Assembly: GCF_004339675.1 (NCBI RefSeq)
Contig: NZ_SLVM01000004.1
Location: forward strand, 62,001 to 126,000
Direction of reading: 5' to 3'
DNA length: 64,000 nucleotides
DNA from: Rhodovulum steppense
Lineage (GTDB): Bacteria; Pseudomonadota; Alphaproteobacteria; Rhodobacterales; Rhodobacteraceae
Every line of letters begins with the position of its first letter. The first letter of the stretch is position 1. Positions 53,658-60,406 of this stretch are shown here, piece after piece. The translations under genes and the position numbers were made by a program. The notes under the pieces are model-generated. The model did no database searches. It was not told the DNA's origin and worked only from the letters and a program-made list of their open reading frames with translations.

Positions 53658-54529
53658 AGGGGCGGCTCGGCCTCGACAGTGCCAAGGTGCCCCATGCCGA
53701 CCGGGCGGGGTGCCTCTACCTCGCACGGGGGGCCTTGACCGCACGCGATGGAACGCTCGCCTTCCTGCAGGGACCGCAGACCGAGGCGGATGCGCTTGCC
53801 GAGGGCGACTACGCCATCCCGTTGCAGGGCGTGTCGATCGTCCTGCTCGGCCCGGGATCGACGGTCAGCCACGACGCGCTGCGCCTGCTCGCCCATGCCC
53901 GCACGGCGCTGGCCGCGGTCGGCGAGGATGGCGTCCGCCTGTACACCGCGCCGCCGATGATCCCCGACCGCTCCGGCCTTGCGCGGCTCCAGGCCCGGAT
54001 CTGGGCCGATGACGATCTGCGCGTGATGACGGCGCGGCGGATGTATGCGATGCGCCTCGGCGAGGTCCTTCCGCACAAGGATCTCGATGTGTTGCGCGGC
54101 ATCGAGGGCGCGCGGATGAAGGAGACCTATGCGCTGCAGGCCCAGCGGATCGGCATCCCCTGGCGCGGGCGCCGCTATGACCGTGCCAATCCCATGGCTG
54201 CCGATCTGCCGAACCAGGGGCTGAACCACGCCGCGAGCGCCGTCGAGGCCGCCGCAGCGATCGCCGTCTGCGCGACCGCGACCATCCCCCAGCTGGGCTT
54301 TATCCACGAGGATCCCGGGCAGAGCTTCGTCCTCGACGTGGCCGACCTCTACCGCGACAGCGTGACGGTGCCCTGCGCCTTCAAGGCGGCCAGACAGGTT
54401 TCCGAGCGCCCGTCCGAGAACATCGAGCGCGTGACCCGTCGCCTGACCGGCACCGCGCTCAGCCGGGAGGGGATCATCCCCGCCATGATCGAGAGGATCA
54501 AGGCGCTGATCGAAGGACGCGAGACCTGA
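53651..54529 (+). CDS. cas1: Type I-E integrase Cas1
   Basis: A 292-residue Cas1e that inserts new spacers with Cas2. Metal-binding residues lie in RGIEGARMKETYALQAQ (Glu), QGLNHAASAVEAAAA (His) and FVLDVADLYRDSVTV (Asp). Length and the N-terminal PLQGVSIVLLGPGSTVSHDAL beta-domain are normal. The start overlaps the cas6e stop by seven bases; the stop shares its A with the cas2 ATG. All active-site residues are intact, so adaptation should be functional. Confidence 0.95.
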   Translation: MLKGRLGLDSAKVPHADRAGCLYLARGALTARDGTLAFLQGPQTEADALAEGDYAIPLQGVSIVLLGPGSTVSHDALRLLAHARTALAAVGEDGVRLYTAPPMIPDRSGLARLQARIWADDDLRVMTARRMYAMRLGEVLPHKDLDVLRGIEGARMKETYALQAQRIGIPWRGRRYDRANPMAADLPNQGLNHAASAVEAAAAIAVCATATIPQLGFIHEDPGQSFVLDVADLYRDSVTVPCAFKAARQVSERPSENIERVTRRLTGTALSREGIIPAMIERIKALIEGRET

Positions 54530-54822
54530 TGCCGCTGACCATGATCGTGACCCGCGACGTCGAGATGCGCTACCGGGGTTTTCTGACCTCGATCATGCTG
54601 GAGATTGCACCGGGTGTCTACGTCTCGCCCGACATGTCGGCCGGTGTCAGGCAACGGGTCTGGTCGGTGATGACGGATTGGTGGTCGCAGCTTCACAGAG
54701 GCTCTCTGGTCATGGTATGGCGAGACAGCAAGGCCGTCGGAAATCTCAGGATCGAGACCCTGGGCGAGCCGTCCAAGCTGATCGTCGACGCGGACGGCCT
54801 TCTGCTCGTAAAACGAAAGTAA
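54529..54822 (+). CDS. cas2: Type I-E Cas2
   Basis: A 97-residue Cas2e that forms the dimer core of the adaptation complex. MIVTRDVEMRYRGFLTSIML, APGVYVSPDMSAGVRQRVW and GSLVMVWRDSKAVGNLRIETL match the type I-E family. Cas2e has no catalytic role in integration. It is directly followed by a 65-base AT-richer leader and the array. Compare with the unrelated type II-like Cas2 relic at 55.9 kb. Confidence 0.95.
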   Translation: MPLTMIVTRDVEMRYRGFLTSIMLEIAPGVYVSPDMSAGVRQRVWSVMTDWWSQLHRGSLVMVWRDSKAVGNLRIETLGEPSKLIVDADGLLLVKRK

Positions 54823-54887
54823 ACGCGCAATCCACTCGCCCGACCGCTCTTTGACATTGCTGGTATTTCAAGGTATTGGACACAAGA
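54823..54887 (+). promoter_or_regulatory. CRISPR leader with sigma70-type promoter
   Basis: The 65 bases between cas2 and the first repeat are AT-richer than the array. They contain TTGACA at 54851-54856 and TATTGG at 54874-54879, 17 bases apart, which would start pre-crRNA transcription close to the first repeat. Leader position next to cas1-cas2 and repeat orientation agree. Confidence 0.65.
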
Positions 54888-55879
54888 GGCTCCCCCGCAC
54901 CCGCGGGGATAGACCCCATCTGGACGGGGTCTGCGCCTGCGGGCGCTGGGCTCCCCCGCACCCGCGGGGATAGACCCCTCGATCGCGCCGGCGCGACGGT
55001 CCTGCTGCAGGCTCCCCCGCACCCGCGGGGATAGACCCTCGTTGATCGGCTGATTCCTTGCCGCCAGCGCGGCTCCCCCGCACCCGCGGGGATAGACCCT
55101 GTTTTGCATCGCGCTGACCAGCGTTTCGACCGGCTCCCCCGCACCCGCGGGGATAGACCCCCGACTGCTCCGCCGCAAGCTCGGCCATGTTGGGCTCCCC
55201 CGCACCCGCGGGGATAGACCCCGCGATGCACCGCCTCCAGCACGCGGAAAGCAGGCTCCCCCGCACCCGCGGGGATAGACCCCGATGCTCCCGCCGATTG
55301 CGGCTCCCCCGCACCCGCGGGGATAGACCCGGCGAAGGACCGCATCGTCCGCGTTTCCCGGTGGCTCCCCCGCACCCGCGGGGATAGACCCGCCAAGATG
55401 TATCGGGTCACTTCCTGCCGTTTGGCTCCCCCGCACCCGCGGGGATAGACCGTGCGGCGCGTGGTTCATCCCCGCGACGCCCTCGGCTCCCCCGCACCCG
55501 CGGGGATAGACCCGGGTCCGTCACGGCCACGTCAAGCAGCATCCTGGCTCCCCCGCACCCGCGGGGATAGACCGTCCTCCTGCACCGAAATGGACATGGT
55601 GTATGGGGCTCCCCCGCACCCGCGGGGATAGACCCACCCGGTCGATCCACTCATCCGGCACCGCCTCGGCTCCCCCGCACCCGCGGGGATAGACCCCGCC
55701 CCACCGCTCCGCTGGCCGCGCCCGGCACGGCTCCCCCGCACCCGCGGGGATAGACCCTGGGACATGGGCGTCCCGGTTCGGTTTTCCTGGGCTCCCCCGC
55801 ACCCGCGGGGATAGACCCGTTTCCTGCGGCTGCCGCGGCCGACCGACGAGGGCTCCCCCGCACCCGCGGGGATAGACCC
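54888..55879 (+). CRISPR. Type I-E CRISPR array, 17 repeats and 16 spacers
   Basis: Repeats start at 54888, 54949, 55010, 55071, 55132, 55193, 55254, 55302, 55363, 55424, 55485, 55546, 55607, 55668, 55729, 55790 and 55851. The unit starts GGCTCCCCC, has a CCCCGC/GCGGGG stem with an ACCC loop, and ends GGGGATAGACC plus a 29th base. It is very similar in design to the E. coli I-E repeat. The first 28 bases are identical in all copies by eye. The 29th base is C in 15 repeats and G in two (repeats 10 and 12). Spacers are 32 bases except spacer 7 (55283-55301), which is 19. Leader side is at 54888. Confidence 0.98.
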
Positions 55880-55892
55880 TGTCTCTTTACCC

Positions 55893-56135
55893 ATGGTGGA
55901 TATTTTCCATCGGCTTGGCTTCGAGATGGTCCAGTGCTCGGTGTATCTTCGCCATGCGTGGAGTCGGGAAAAGGCCGAATCCCTCGCGCGACAGGTCGGG
56001 GACTGCGTTCCAGAGGCGGGACATGTCCAGGTGCTCTTCTTCACGGACAAGCAATATGCGCAAAGCCAAGTCTTTCGTGGGCGGTCTTGATCGACGAATC
56101 CTGATGAAAAACCGCGCCACTTGGCCCTGTTTTGA
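55893..56135 (+). pseudogene. cas2: Type II-like cas2, N-terminally truncated with an in-frame stop
   Basis: The frame reads FHRLGFEMVQCSVYLRHAWS, REKAESLARQVGDCVPEAG and HVQVLFFTDKQYAQSQVFRG, then a TGA at 56088-56090, and continues in the same frame as STNPDEKPRHLALF to a second TGA at 56133-56135. This is the C-terminal two thirds of the Cas2 type found with cas9 systems, including its FTDKQY and terminal LF. It is not related in sequence to the I-E Cas2 upstream. The first 30 or so codons, with the catalytic-type Asp, are missing: the I-E array ends 13 bases before the remaining part. No cas9 or cas1 of type II is in the window. Confidence 0.75.
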
Positions 56136-56144
56136 CAGCCCTCT

Positions 56145-56170
56145 GTTCAATTCTCGGCGGCAGGACACCA
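56145..56170 (+). other. tRNA 3'-end-like fragment, possible attachment-site relic
   Basis: GTTCAATTC (T-loop-like) followed by a GC-rich strand and ACCA at 56167-56170 looks like the last 26 bases of a tRNA or tmRNA. The 5' portion of such a gene is not upstream, because cas2 coding sequence ends ten bases before it. Integrases commonly leave such copies at one border of an island. Confidence 0.35.
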
Positions 56171-56173
56171 GAA

Positions 56174-56201
56174 AAAGCCCCGCGCAAGAGTGGTTTGCGC
56201 G
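56174..56201 (-). terminator. Rho-independent terminator-like hairpin on the minus strand
   Basis: On the minus strand CGCGCAA, a seven-base loop and TTGCGCG form a stem followed by GGGGCTTTTT. No annotated gene ends there on that strand, so it may end a lost gene or a small RNA. Confidence 0.45.
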
Positions 56202-56340
56202 AGGTATATCCTAGCAGAGGAAGCGGCGTGGCCAAACCCGGACCAAGTGGGCGGCAAAGGGCAACCCTGACTGATCTCGGCTCAGGAGGCCGTGTGCTTG
56301 AGCCAAGGCGGTACGTTGGCTGCCCGCCCCGGTTTTCCCC

Positions 56341-56369
56341 TTGACGGCCGCCCCCACCTCCCTTACCTA
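56341..56369 (+). promoter_or_regulatory. Possible promoter of tRNA-Met
   Basis: TTGACG at 56341-56346 and TACCTA at 56364-56369, 17 bases apart, put the predicted start a few bases before the tRNA at 56383. The -10 box is weak. The stretch 56202-56340 upstream holds nothing I recognise. Confidence 0.35.
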
Positions 56370-56382
56370 GCGCCTCGCTCTT

Positions 56383-56459
56383 GGCGGAGTAGCTCAGTTG
56401 GTTAGAGCAGAGGAATCATAATCCTTGTGTCGGGGGTTCGAGTCCCTCCTCCGCTACCA
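56383..56459 (+). tRNA. tRNA-Met (CAT), elongator type
   Basis: A 77-base cloverleaf. The acceptor GGCGGAG pairs with CTCCGCT (first pair G-U), the D-arm is GCTCAGTTGGTTAGAGC, the anticodon arm is GAGGA-ATCATAA-TCCTT with CAT, and the T-arm is GGGGG-TTCGAGT-CCCTC. CCA is encoded. The CAT anticodon could also belong to a lysidine-modified Ile tRNA; the overall sequence resembles the elongator Met of this group. It sits inside the mobile island. Confidence 0.88.
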
Positions 56460-56515
56460 TTTCATCTTATAAAATATTGAAATTATTGGGAAGATTTTGC
56501 GGCAAGTTCCTCCGC

Positions 56516-56893
56516 CTAAGAATTGCCTATGACTGAACAACCCTTAAATCGGCCCTGAAAGCCCCGCTGAACTACCACGGAAACGTGACCGCGTGTCGCA
56601 GTCCATCTGTAGTGCGGCGGCAGCTTTTGCACGGATTGGCCGCAGCTTCTGCACGGAAATTTGACCGCGAGGGTCAGCGGCCAGAGATGGAATCTCTGGC
56701 CGCTCGAATGGCGCCCATCAAGAAGGTCTACCAAGCCCAGGATGAGCCAACTGTCAGGGTGTGCCGCGGCCTGACGCTTGATCCAGCGTTTCAGGCCGCT
56801 CGCCGTGCCGGGCAGTTCATCCGTCGCGCCCGCGGCCAGGACAACCGCCGCCACCTCGGCGGTGGTGAACCATTCGGCGGAATCGTCGTCCAT
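56516..56893 (-). pseudogene. Fragment with a Mu-transposase-like DNA-binding domain
   Basis: The N-terminal half reads EWFTTAEVAAVVLAAGATDE, then LPGTASGLKRWIKRQAAAHP, which resembles the winged-helix end-binding domain of MuA-type transposases (W-x4-E-LPGxxxSGxxxW/AKRxGW pattern). A normal MuA continues with more than 500 residues. Here the frame runs from residue 60 into unrelated sequence containing the terminal-repeat block at 56620-56704, then stops. It is probably a truncated Mu-like phage gene joined to an IS end. Assignment is by pattern only. Confidence 0.4.
56620..56704. repeat. Transposon-end-like repeats: two direct 16-mers and a 13-bp palindrome
   Basis: GCAGCTT(T/C)TGCACGGA occurs at 56620-56635 and 56642-56657 with one mismatch. 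Twenty bases on, AGCGGCCAGAGAT and its perfect complement flank GGA (56676-56704). Repeated subterminal binding sites of this kind occur at ends of IS21-type elements. No intact transposase is next to it. Confidence 0.45.
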
Positions 56894-56902
56894 CGCGCCC
56901 CC

Positions 56903-57284
56903 TCAGGCCAGGCCCAGCCTGAGGAGTATCCTTGCCGCCTCGTGGACGTCAGGCAAGACGGTTCCGGGCGCCAGGTGATCGGGCGGCGCGCGCCATGCGA
57001 GGCTGAGATCGCCATGGGCCTCGTTGCGCAGGATGCGCATCAGGGGCAGCACCCACGAGGGCGCGGTATTGTCGGGGACCGGCTCCGCGCCCCCCCTGCG
57101 GCTTCGGCAGGTCCGCGATTGCGAAGGAGCCCGCGTCCAGCGCGGGCAGATCGAGGATGCGCGAGATCAGCGCATCGAAGGCGCGGGATGGCAGGGCGGA
57201 CACATGATAGGCCACGCTCCGCCTGTCCTGCCGCTTGACCGGAAGGCACAGCCAGTTCTCGCGGCGGGCCTTCCGGGTGGACAT
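56903..57284 (-). pseudogene. Unrecognised gene broken by a frameshift in a G7 run
   Basis: The frame starts at the ATG at 57284 (MSTRKARRENWLCLPVKRQD), continues as HVSALPSRAFDALISRILDL and reaches LPKPQGG. At a run of seven G (coding strand; bases 57090-57096) one base too many shifts it. Dropping one G restores a sensible end: AEPVPDNTAPSWVLPLMRIL, RNEAHGDLSLAWRAPPDHLA and a TGA just before the Mu-like gene start. I do not recognise the family. Its N-terminus is fused in frame to the IS110 remnant, so the true start could have been lost. Confidence 0.4.
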
Positions 57285-57582
57285 CATGCGGCGGCAGGCC
57301 GGATCCTCCTGGGCAAGCTGGCGGACACGGCGTTCCAGCCCGGCCAGTTCCTGTCGGAGCGACTGTCGCGCCCGCAGCATCGGTTCGGTCGCCGTCTCCA
57401 GCATCGGATTGCCCGCCGTCAGTTCGCGAATGCGCGGCTCGAACCGGCCCCGCGATATGGAGCCGACCTTCAGACCGAAGTTCCGCAAGAGCCCGCGCAG
57501 GGACATCTCCAGAGTGATGAAGCCCTGTTGCACTGCCTTGCGGGCGCCAAGCACCGCACGGACCTCCTGGGCCGGGACCGAC
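57285..57582 (-). mobile_element. IS110-family transposase remnant
   Basis: The frame 57554 to 57285 reads GARKAVQQGFITLEMSLRGL, then LRNFGLKVGSISRGRFEPRI and ELTAGNPMLETATEPMLRAR, the central coiled region of IS110 transposases. The N-terminal DEDD nuclease and the C-terminal Transposase_20 domain are missing on both sides. It joins the IS5/IS427 remnant at about 57583. Confidence 0.75.
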
Positions 57583-57855
57583 TTACAGTGGACCGGTCGG
57601 AACCAGCCCCTCCATCATCCGGGCGAAAACCCCCATGTCGCCCCAGCGCTTCCAGCGATTGTAGAGGGTCTTGGGCGGGCCATACTCCCGGGGCGCGTCA
57701 CACCATCTCAACCCGTTGCGATTGATGAAGGTTATGCCGCTCAGCACGCGCCGATCATCGACCCGCGGCTTGCCATGGCTCTTCGGAAAGAACGGTCGCA
57801 GCCGCTCCATCTGCTCCTCGGTCCGCCAGAAAAGGTTGCTCAGCCTCACCCCCAT
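57583..57855 (-). mobile_element. IS5/IS427-family orfA remnant
   Basis: Reads LSNLFWRTEEQMERLRPFFP, KSHGKPRVDDRRVLSGITFI, NRNGLRWCDAPREYGPPKTL and YNRWKRWGDMGVFARMMEGL, a nearly complete DUF4096-type orfA of IS427 elements. The DDE part (orfB) is absent: the frame runs into the IS110 remnant. Start at 57855. The 180 bases from here to the DUF952 gene hold nothing else recognised. Confidence 0.85.
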
Positions 57856-58037
57856 CAGTGCGAGAGCTTGAATCACGCAGAACGGGCAGCCTCAGCAGAT
57901 CAATGGGTCCTGACCCTAAGCCCCGTGGCGTTCGAGGACCGAGCTATGCGAACCTAACCTGATGTCCACGAAACCGGCAGCAGGCCACAAAGCCTCTGAC
58001 GCTTGACCGGGGCCGCATCAGCGGGCATGGGAGCGGG

Positions 58038-58376
58038 ATGCTGATCTACAAGATATTCCGCCGGGCCGAGTGGGACGCCTTTCGCGCGGCGGGCCTGACT
58101 GCGGGCGCGCCGGTCGATCTGGCCGACGGGTTCATCCACCTGTCCACCGCCGAACAGGTGACCGGCACCGCCGAGAAGCATTTTGCGGGGGAAAGCGATC
58201 TGGTGCTGGTCGCGGTGGCGGCCGACCGTCTGGGCGAGGCGTTGCGCTGGGAACTGTCGCGGGGCGGGGCGCTGTTTCCCCATCTCTATCGTGAGTTGAG
58301 CGTGGCTGATGTGGTCTGGGACAAGTCCCTGCCGCTGGGCGTGACGGGGCACATCTTTCCCGAGGGCATGGTATGA
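58038..58376 (+). CDS. DUF952 family protein
   Basis: A 112-residue protein with the DUF952 pattern: [17 protein letters not shown] at the start, [20 protein letters not shown] (the conserved FIHLS motif, about 31-50), [19 protein letters not shown] and HIFPEGMV at the end. The function of the family is unknown; its fold is related to ADP-ribosyl-type folds. The stop overlaps pyrD by ATGA. It is the first gene after the mobile island. Confidence 0.88.
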   Translation: MLIYKIFRRAEWDAFRAAGLTAGAPVDLADGFIHLSTAEQVTGTAEKHFAGESDLVLVAVAADRLGEALRWELSRGGALFPHLYRELSVADVVWDKSLPLGVTGHIFPEGMV

Positions 58377-59431
58377 CGCCGCTGGAACGCGCGGGGCTGG
58401 CGCTTCTGCACCGGATGGACCCCGAGCGGGCGCATGGGCTGTCGCTGGCGGCATTGCGCGCGGGGCTGGTGCCGCTGCCGGGGGCGATCACCTCGGACAG
58501 GCTGGCGACCGATCTGGCGGGGCTGGCATTGCCCAATCCGGTCGGGCTGGCCGCGGGCTATGACAAGAATGCCGTGGCTTTGGGGCCGCTGGCGCGCGCA
58601 GGCTTCGGTTTTGTCGAGGTGGGGGCGGCGACGCCGAGGCCGCAGCCCGGCAACCCGCGCCCGCGGCTGTTCCGGCTGAGCGAGGACCGCGCGGCGATCA
58701 ACCGCTTCGGCTTCAACAACGAGGGCATGGTGGCGATCGGTGCGCGGCTGGCGGCGCGGCCCGAGGGGGCGGTGGTCGGGCTGAACCTGGGCGCGAACAA
58801 GGACAGCGGCGACCGGGCGGCGGATTTCGCCGCCGTGCTGGCCCATTGCGGGGCGCATGTGGATTTCGCCACGGTCAACGTGTCCTCGCCCAATACCGAA
58901 CGGCTGCGCGACTTGCAGGGGCGGGCGGCGCTGTCCGCACTTCTGTCTGGCGTGATGGCGGCGCGGGCGGGGCTGGCGCGGCCGATCCCGGTCTTTCTCA
59001 AGATCGCGCCGGATCTGTCGGATGCCGAGATCGACGAGATCGCCGGGGTCGCGCTGGAGGCCGGGATCTCGGGGATCGTCGCGACCAACACCACGCTGGC
59101 GCGCGGCGAGCTGACAAGCCGCCATGCGGGCGAGGCGGGGGGGCTGTCGGGCGCGCCGCTTTTCGCACGCTCGACCCGGGTGCTGGCGCGGCTGTCGGTG
59201 GCGACGGGCGGGCAATTGCCGCTGATCGGGGTGGGGGGCGTCGGTTCGGCCGAGGAGGCCTATGCCAAGATCCGCGCGGGCGCGCGTGCCGTGCAGCTAT
59301 ATACCGCGCTGGTCTATGGCGGGCTGGGGCTGGTGGCCCAGATCGTGCGGGGGCTGGAGGGGCTTCTGGCGCGCGACGGGTTCGCCAATGTGGCCGAGGC
59401 GGTCGGCACGGGCCGGGACGACTGGATTTGA
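58373..59431 (+). CDS. pyrD: Dihydroorotate dehydrogenase, class 2 (quinone-dependent)
   Basis: A 352-residue membrane-associated FMN enzyme of pyrimidine synthesis. The N-terminal amphipathic helix ([20 protein letters not shown]) is the quinone and membrane segment typical of class 2. [63 protein letters not shown] (with the catalytic Ser), and [21 protein letters not shown] carry FMN and substrate contacts. Overlaps the DUF952 gene. Confidence 0.96.
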   Translation: MTPLERAGLALLHRMDPERAHGLSLAALRAGLVPLPGAITSDRLATDLAGLALPNPVGLAAGYDKNAVALGPLARAGFGFVEVGAATPRPQPGNPRPRLFRLSEDRAAINRFGFNNEGMVAIGARLAARPEGAVVGLNLGANKDSGDRAADFAAVLAHCGAHVDFATVNVSSPNTERLRDLQGRAALSALLSGVMAARAGLARPIPVFLKIAPDLSDAEIDEIAGVALEAGISGIVATNTTLARGELTSRHAGEAGGLSGAPLFARSTRVLARLSVATGGQLPLIGVGGVGSAEEAYAKIRAGARAVQLYTALVYGGLGLVAQIVRGLEGLLARDGFANVAEAVGTGRDDWI

Positions 59432-59521
59432 ACGGGCCTGTGGGGCAGGGCGCGGAACCCGGTTGACGGATTCCGCAAAGGCTTTTGAAAACTCTGGGTC
59501 ACTTCCCTAACTTTGCCGCCC

Positions 59522-60187
59522 ATGTGCGGACGGTTCGCGATCACCCTGCCGGTCGAGGCCATGGCGAAGCTTTTCGAGGCCATGCCCGCGAACGATCTGC
59601 CCGAGGGGCCGAATTACAATGTCTGCCCGACCAATCCGGTTGCCGCGGTGACCGGCGAGGGGGGCATGCGGCGGCTGCGGGCGCTGCGCTGGGGGTTCGT
59701 GCCGCATTGGTACAAGACCCCGACCGATGGACCGCTGCTGATCAATGCGCGCGCCGACACGATCGCGACGAAGCCCGCCTTTGCCGAGGCCGCGCGGCGC
59801 CGCCGCTGCCTGATTCCGGCGAGCGGGTTCTACGAATGGAGCAAGGCGGCGGATGGCGCCAGGCTGCCCTGGTATGTCCGCCGCGCCGATGGCGCGCCGA
59901 TGGCGATGGCCGGTATCTGGAAGGACTGGGAGCGCGAGGGCCAGCGGCTGAGTACCTGCGCCATCGTCACCACCGAGGCCAATCCCGCGATGGCCGCGAT
60001 CCACCACCGGATGCCGGTGATCGTCGAGCGGGCCGACTGGCCGCTCTGGCTGGGGGAGGCGGGGCATGGGGCGGCGGTGCTGATGCGGCCGGCCGCCGAG
60101 GGCGTGCTGGCGGTGCACCGGGTCGGGGTGGCGGTGAACTCGAACCGCGCCGCGGGGCCGGGGCTGATCGCGCCTGTCGCGACCTGA
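59522..60187 (+). CDS. SRAP-domain protein (YedK/HMCES-like abasic-site DNA-protein crosslinker)
   Basis: A 221-residue protein that covalently shields abasic sites in single-stranded DNA. The essential Cys2 is exposed only if translation starts at 59522 (MCGRFAITLP), so the upstream ATG at 59513 is rejected. The other active-site elements are LLINARADTIATKPAF (Asn and Arg), LIPASGFYEWSK (Glu) and IHHRMPVIV (His). The family is widespread, and in bacteria often sits near SOS or repair genes; none is adjacent here. Confidence 0.92.
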   Translation: MCGRFAITLPVEAMAKLFEAMPANDLPEGPNYNVCPTNPVAAVTGEGGMRRLRALRWGFVPHWYKTPTDGPLLINARADTIATKPAFAEAARRRRCLIPASGFYEWSKAADGARLPWYVRRADGAPMAMAGIWKDWEREGQRLSTCAIVTTEANPAMAAIHHRMPVIVERADWPLWLGEAGHGAAVLMRPAAEGVLAVHRVGVAVNSNRAAGPGLIAPVAT

Positions 60188-60241
60188 TCGGACCAGTTGC
60201 GGCTTGACCGCCGCCCGGTCGTGGCCTAGTCACGGGGGCGT

Positions 60242-60315
60242 GCGGGTATAGCTTAATGGTAAAGCCCCTGCCTTCCAAGCAGGCTATGTCGGTTCGATTC
60301 CGTCTACCCGCTCCA
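60242..60315 (+). tRNA. tRNA-Gly (TCC)
   Basis: A 74-base cloverleaf: acceptor GCGGGTA/TACCCGC, D-arm GCTTAATGGTAAAGC, anticodon arm CCTGC-CTTCCAA-GCAGG with TCC, T-arm TCGG-TTCGATT-CCGT, encoded CCA. Reads GGA and GGG. Confidence 0.96.
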
Positions 60316-60406
60316 CGCCCCCGTCCTGTGCCGTGAAATCGCCCGCTGCGACTTGTTGTCCGCGCCGCTCGGCCCTACAACGGCGACGGACAAGCAGGAG
60401 CATGCC

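Noticed and set aside
54693-55863. Several long minus-strand frames over the CRISPR array, rich in repeated SPRVRGS, IPAGAGEP and YPRGCGGA.
   Set aside because: They are the three reading frames of the CRISPR repeat; the 61-base period cycles through all three frames. Such frames are known annotation artefacts.
56202-56382. tracrRNA or type II repeats next to the cas2 relic.
   Set aside because: No 36-base repeat unit and no anti-repeat can be seen by eye; only the minus-strand terminator remains as a hint.
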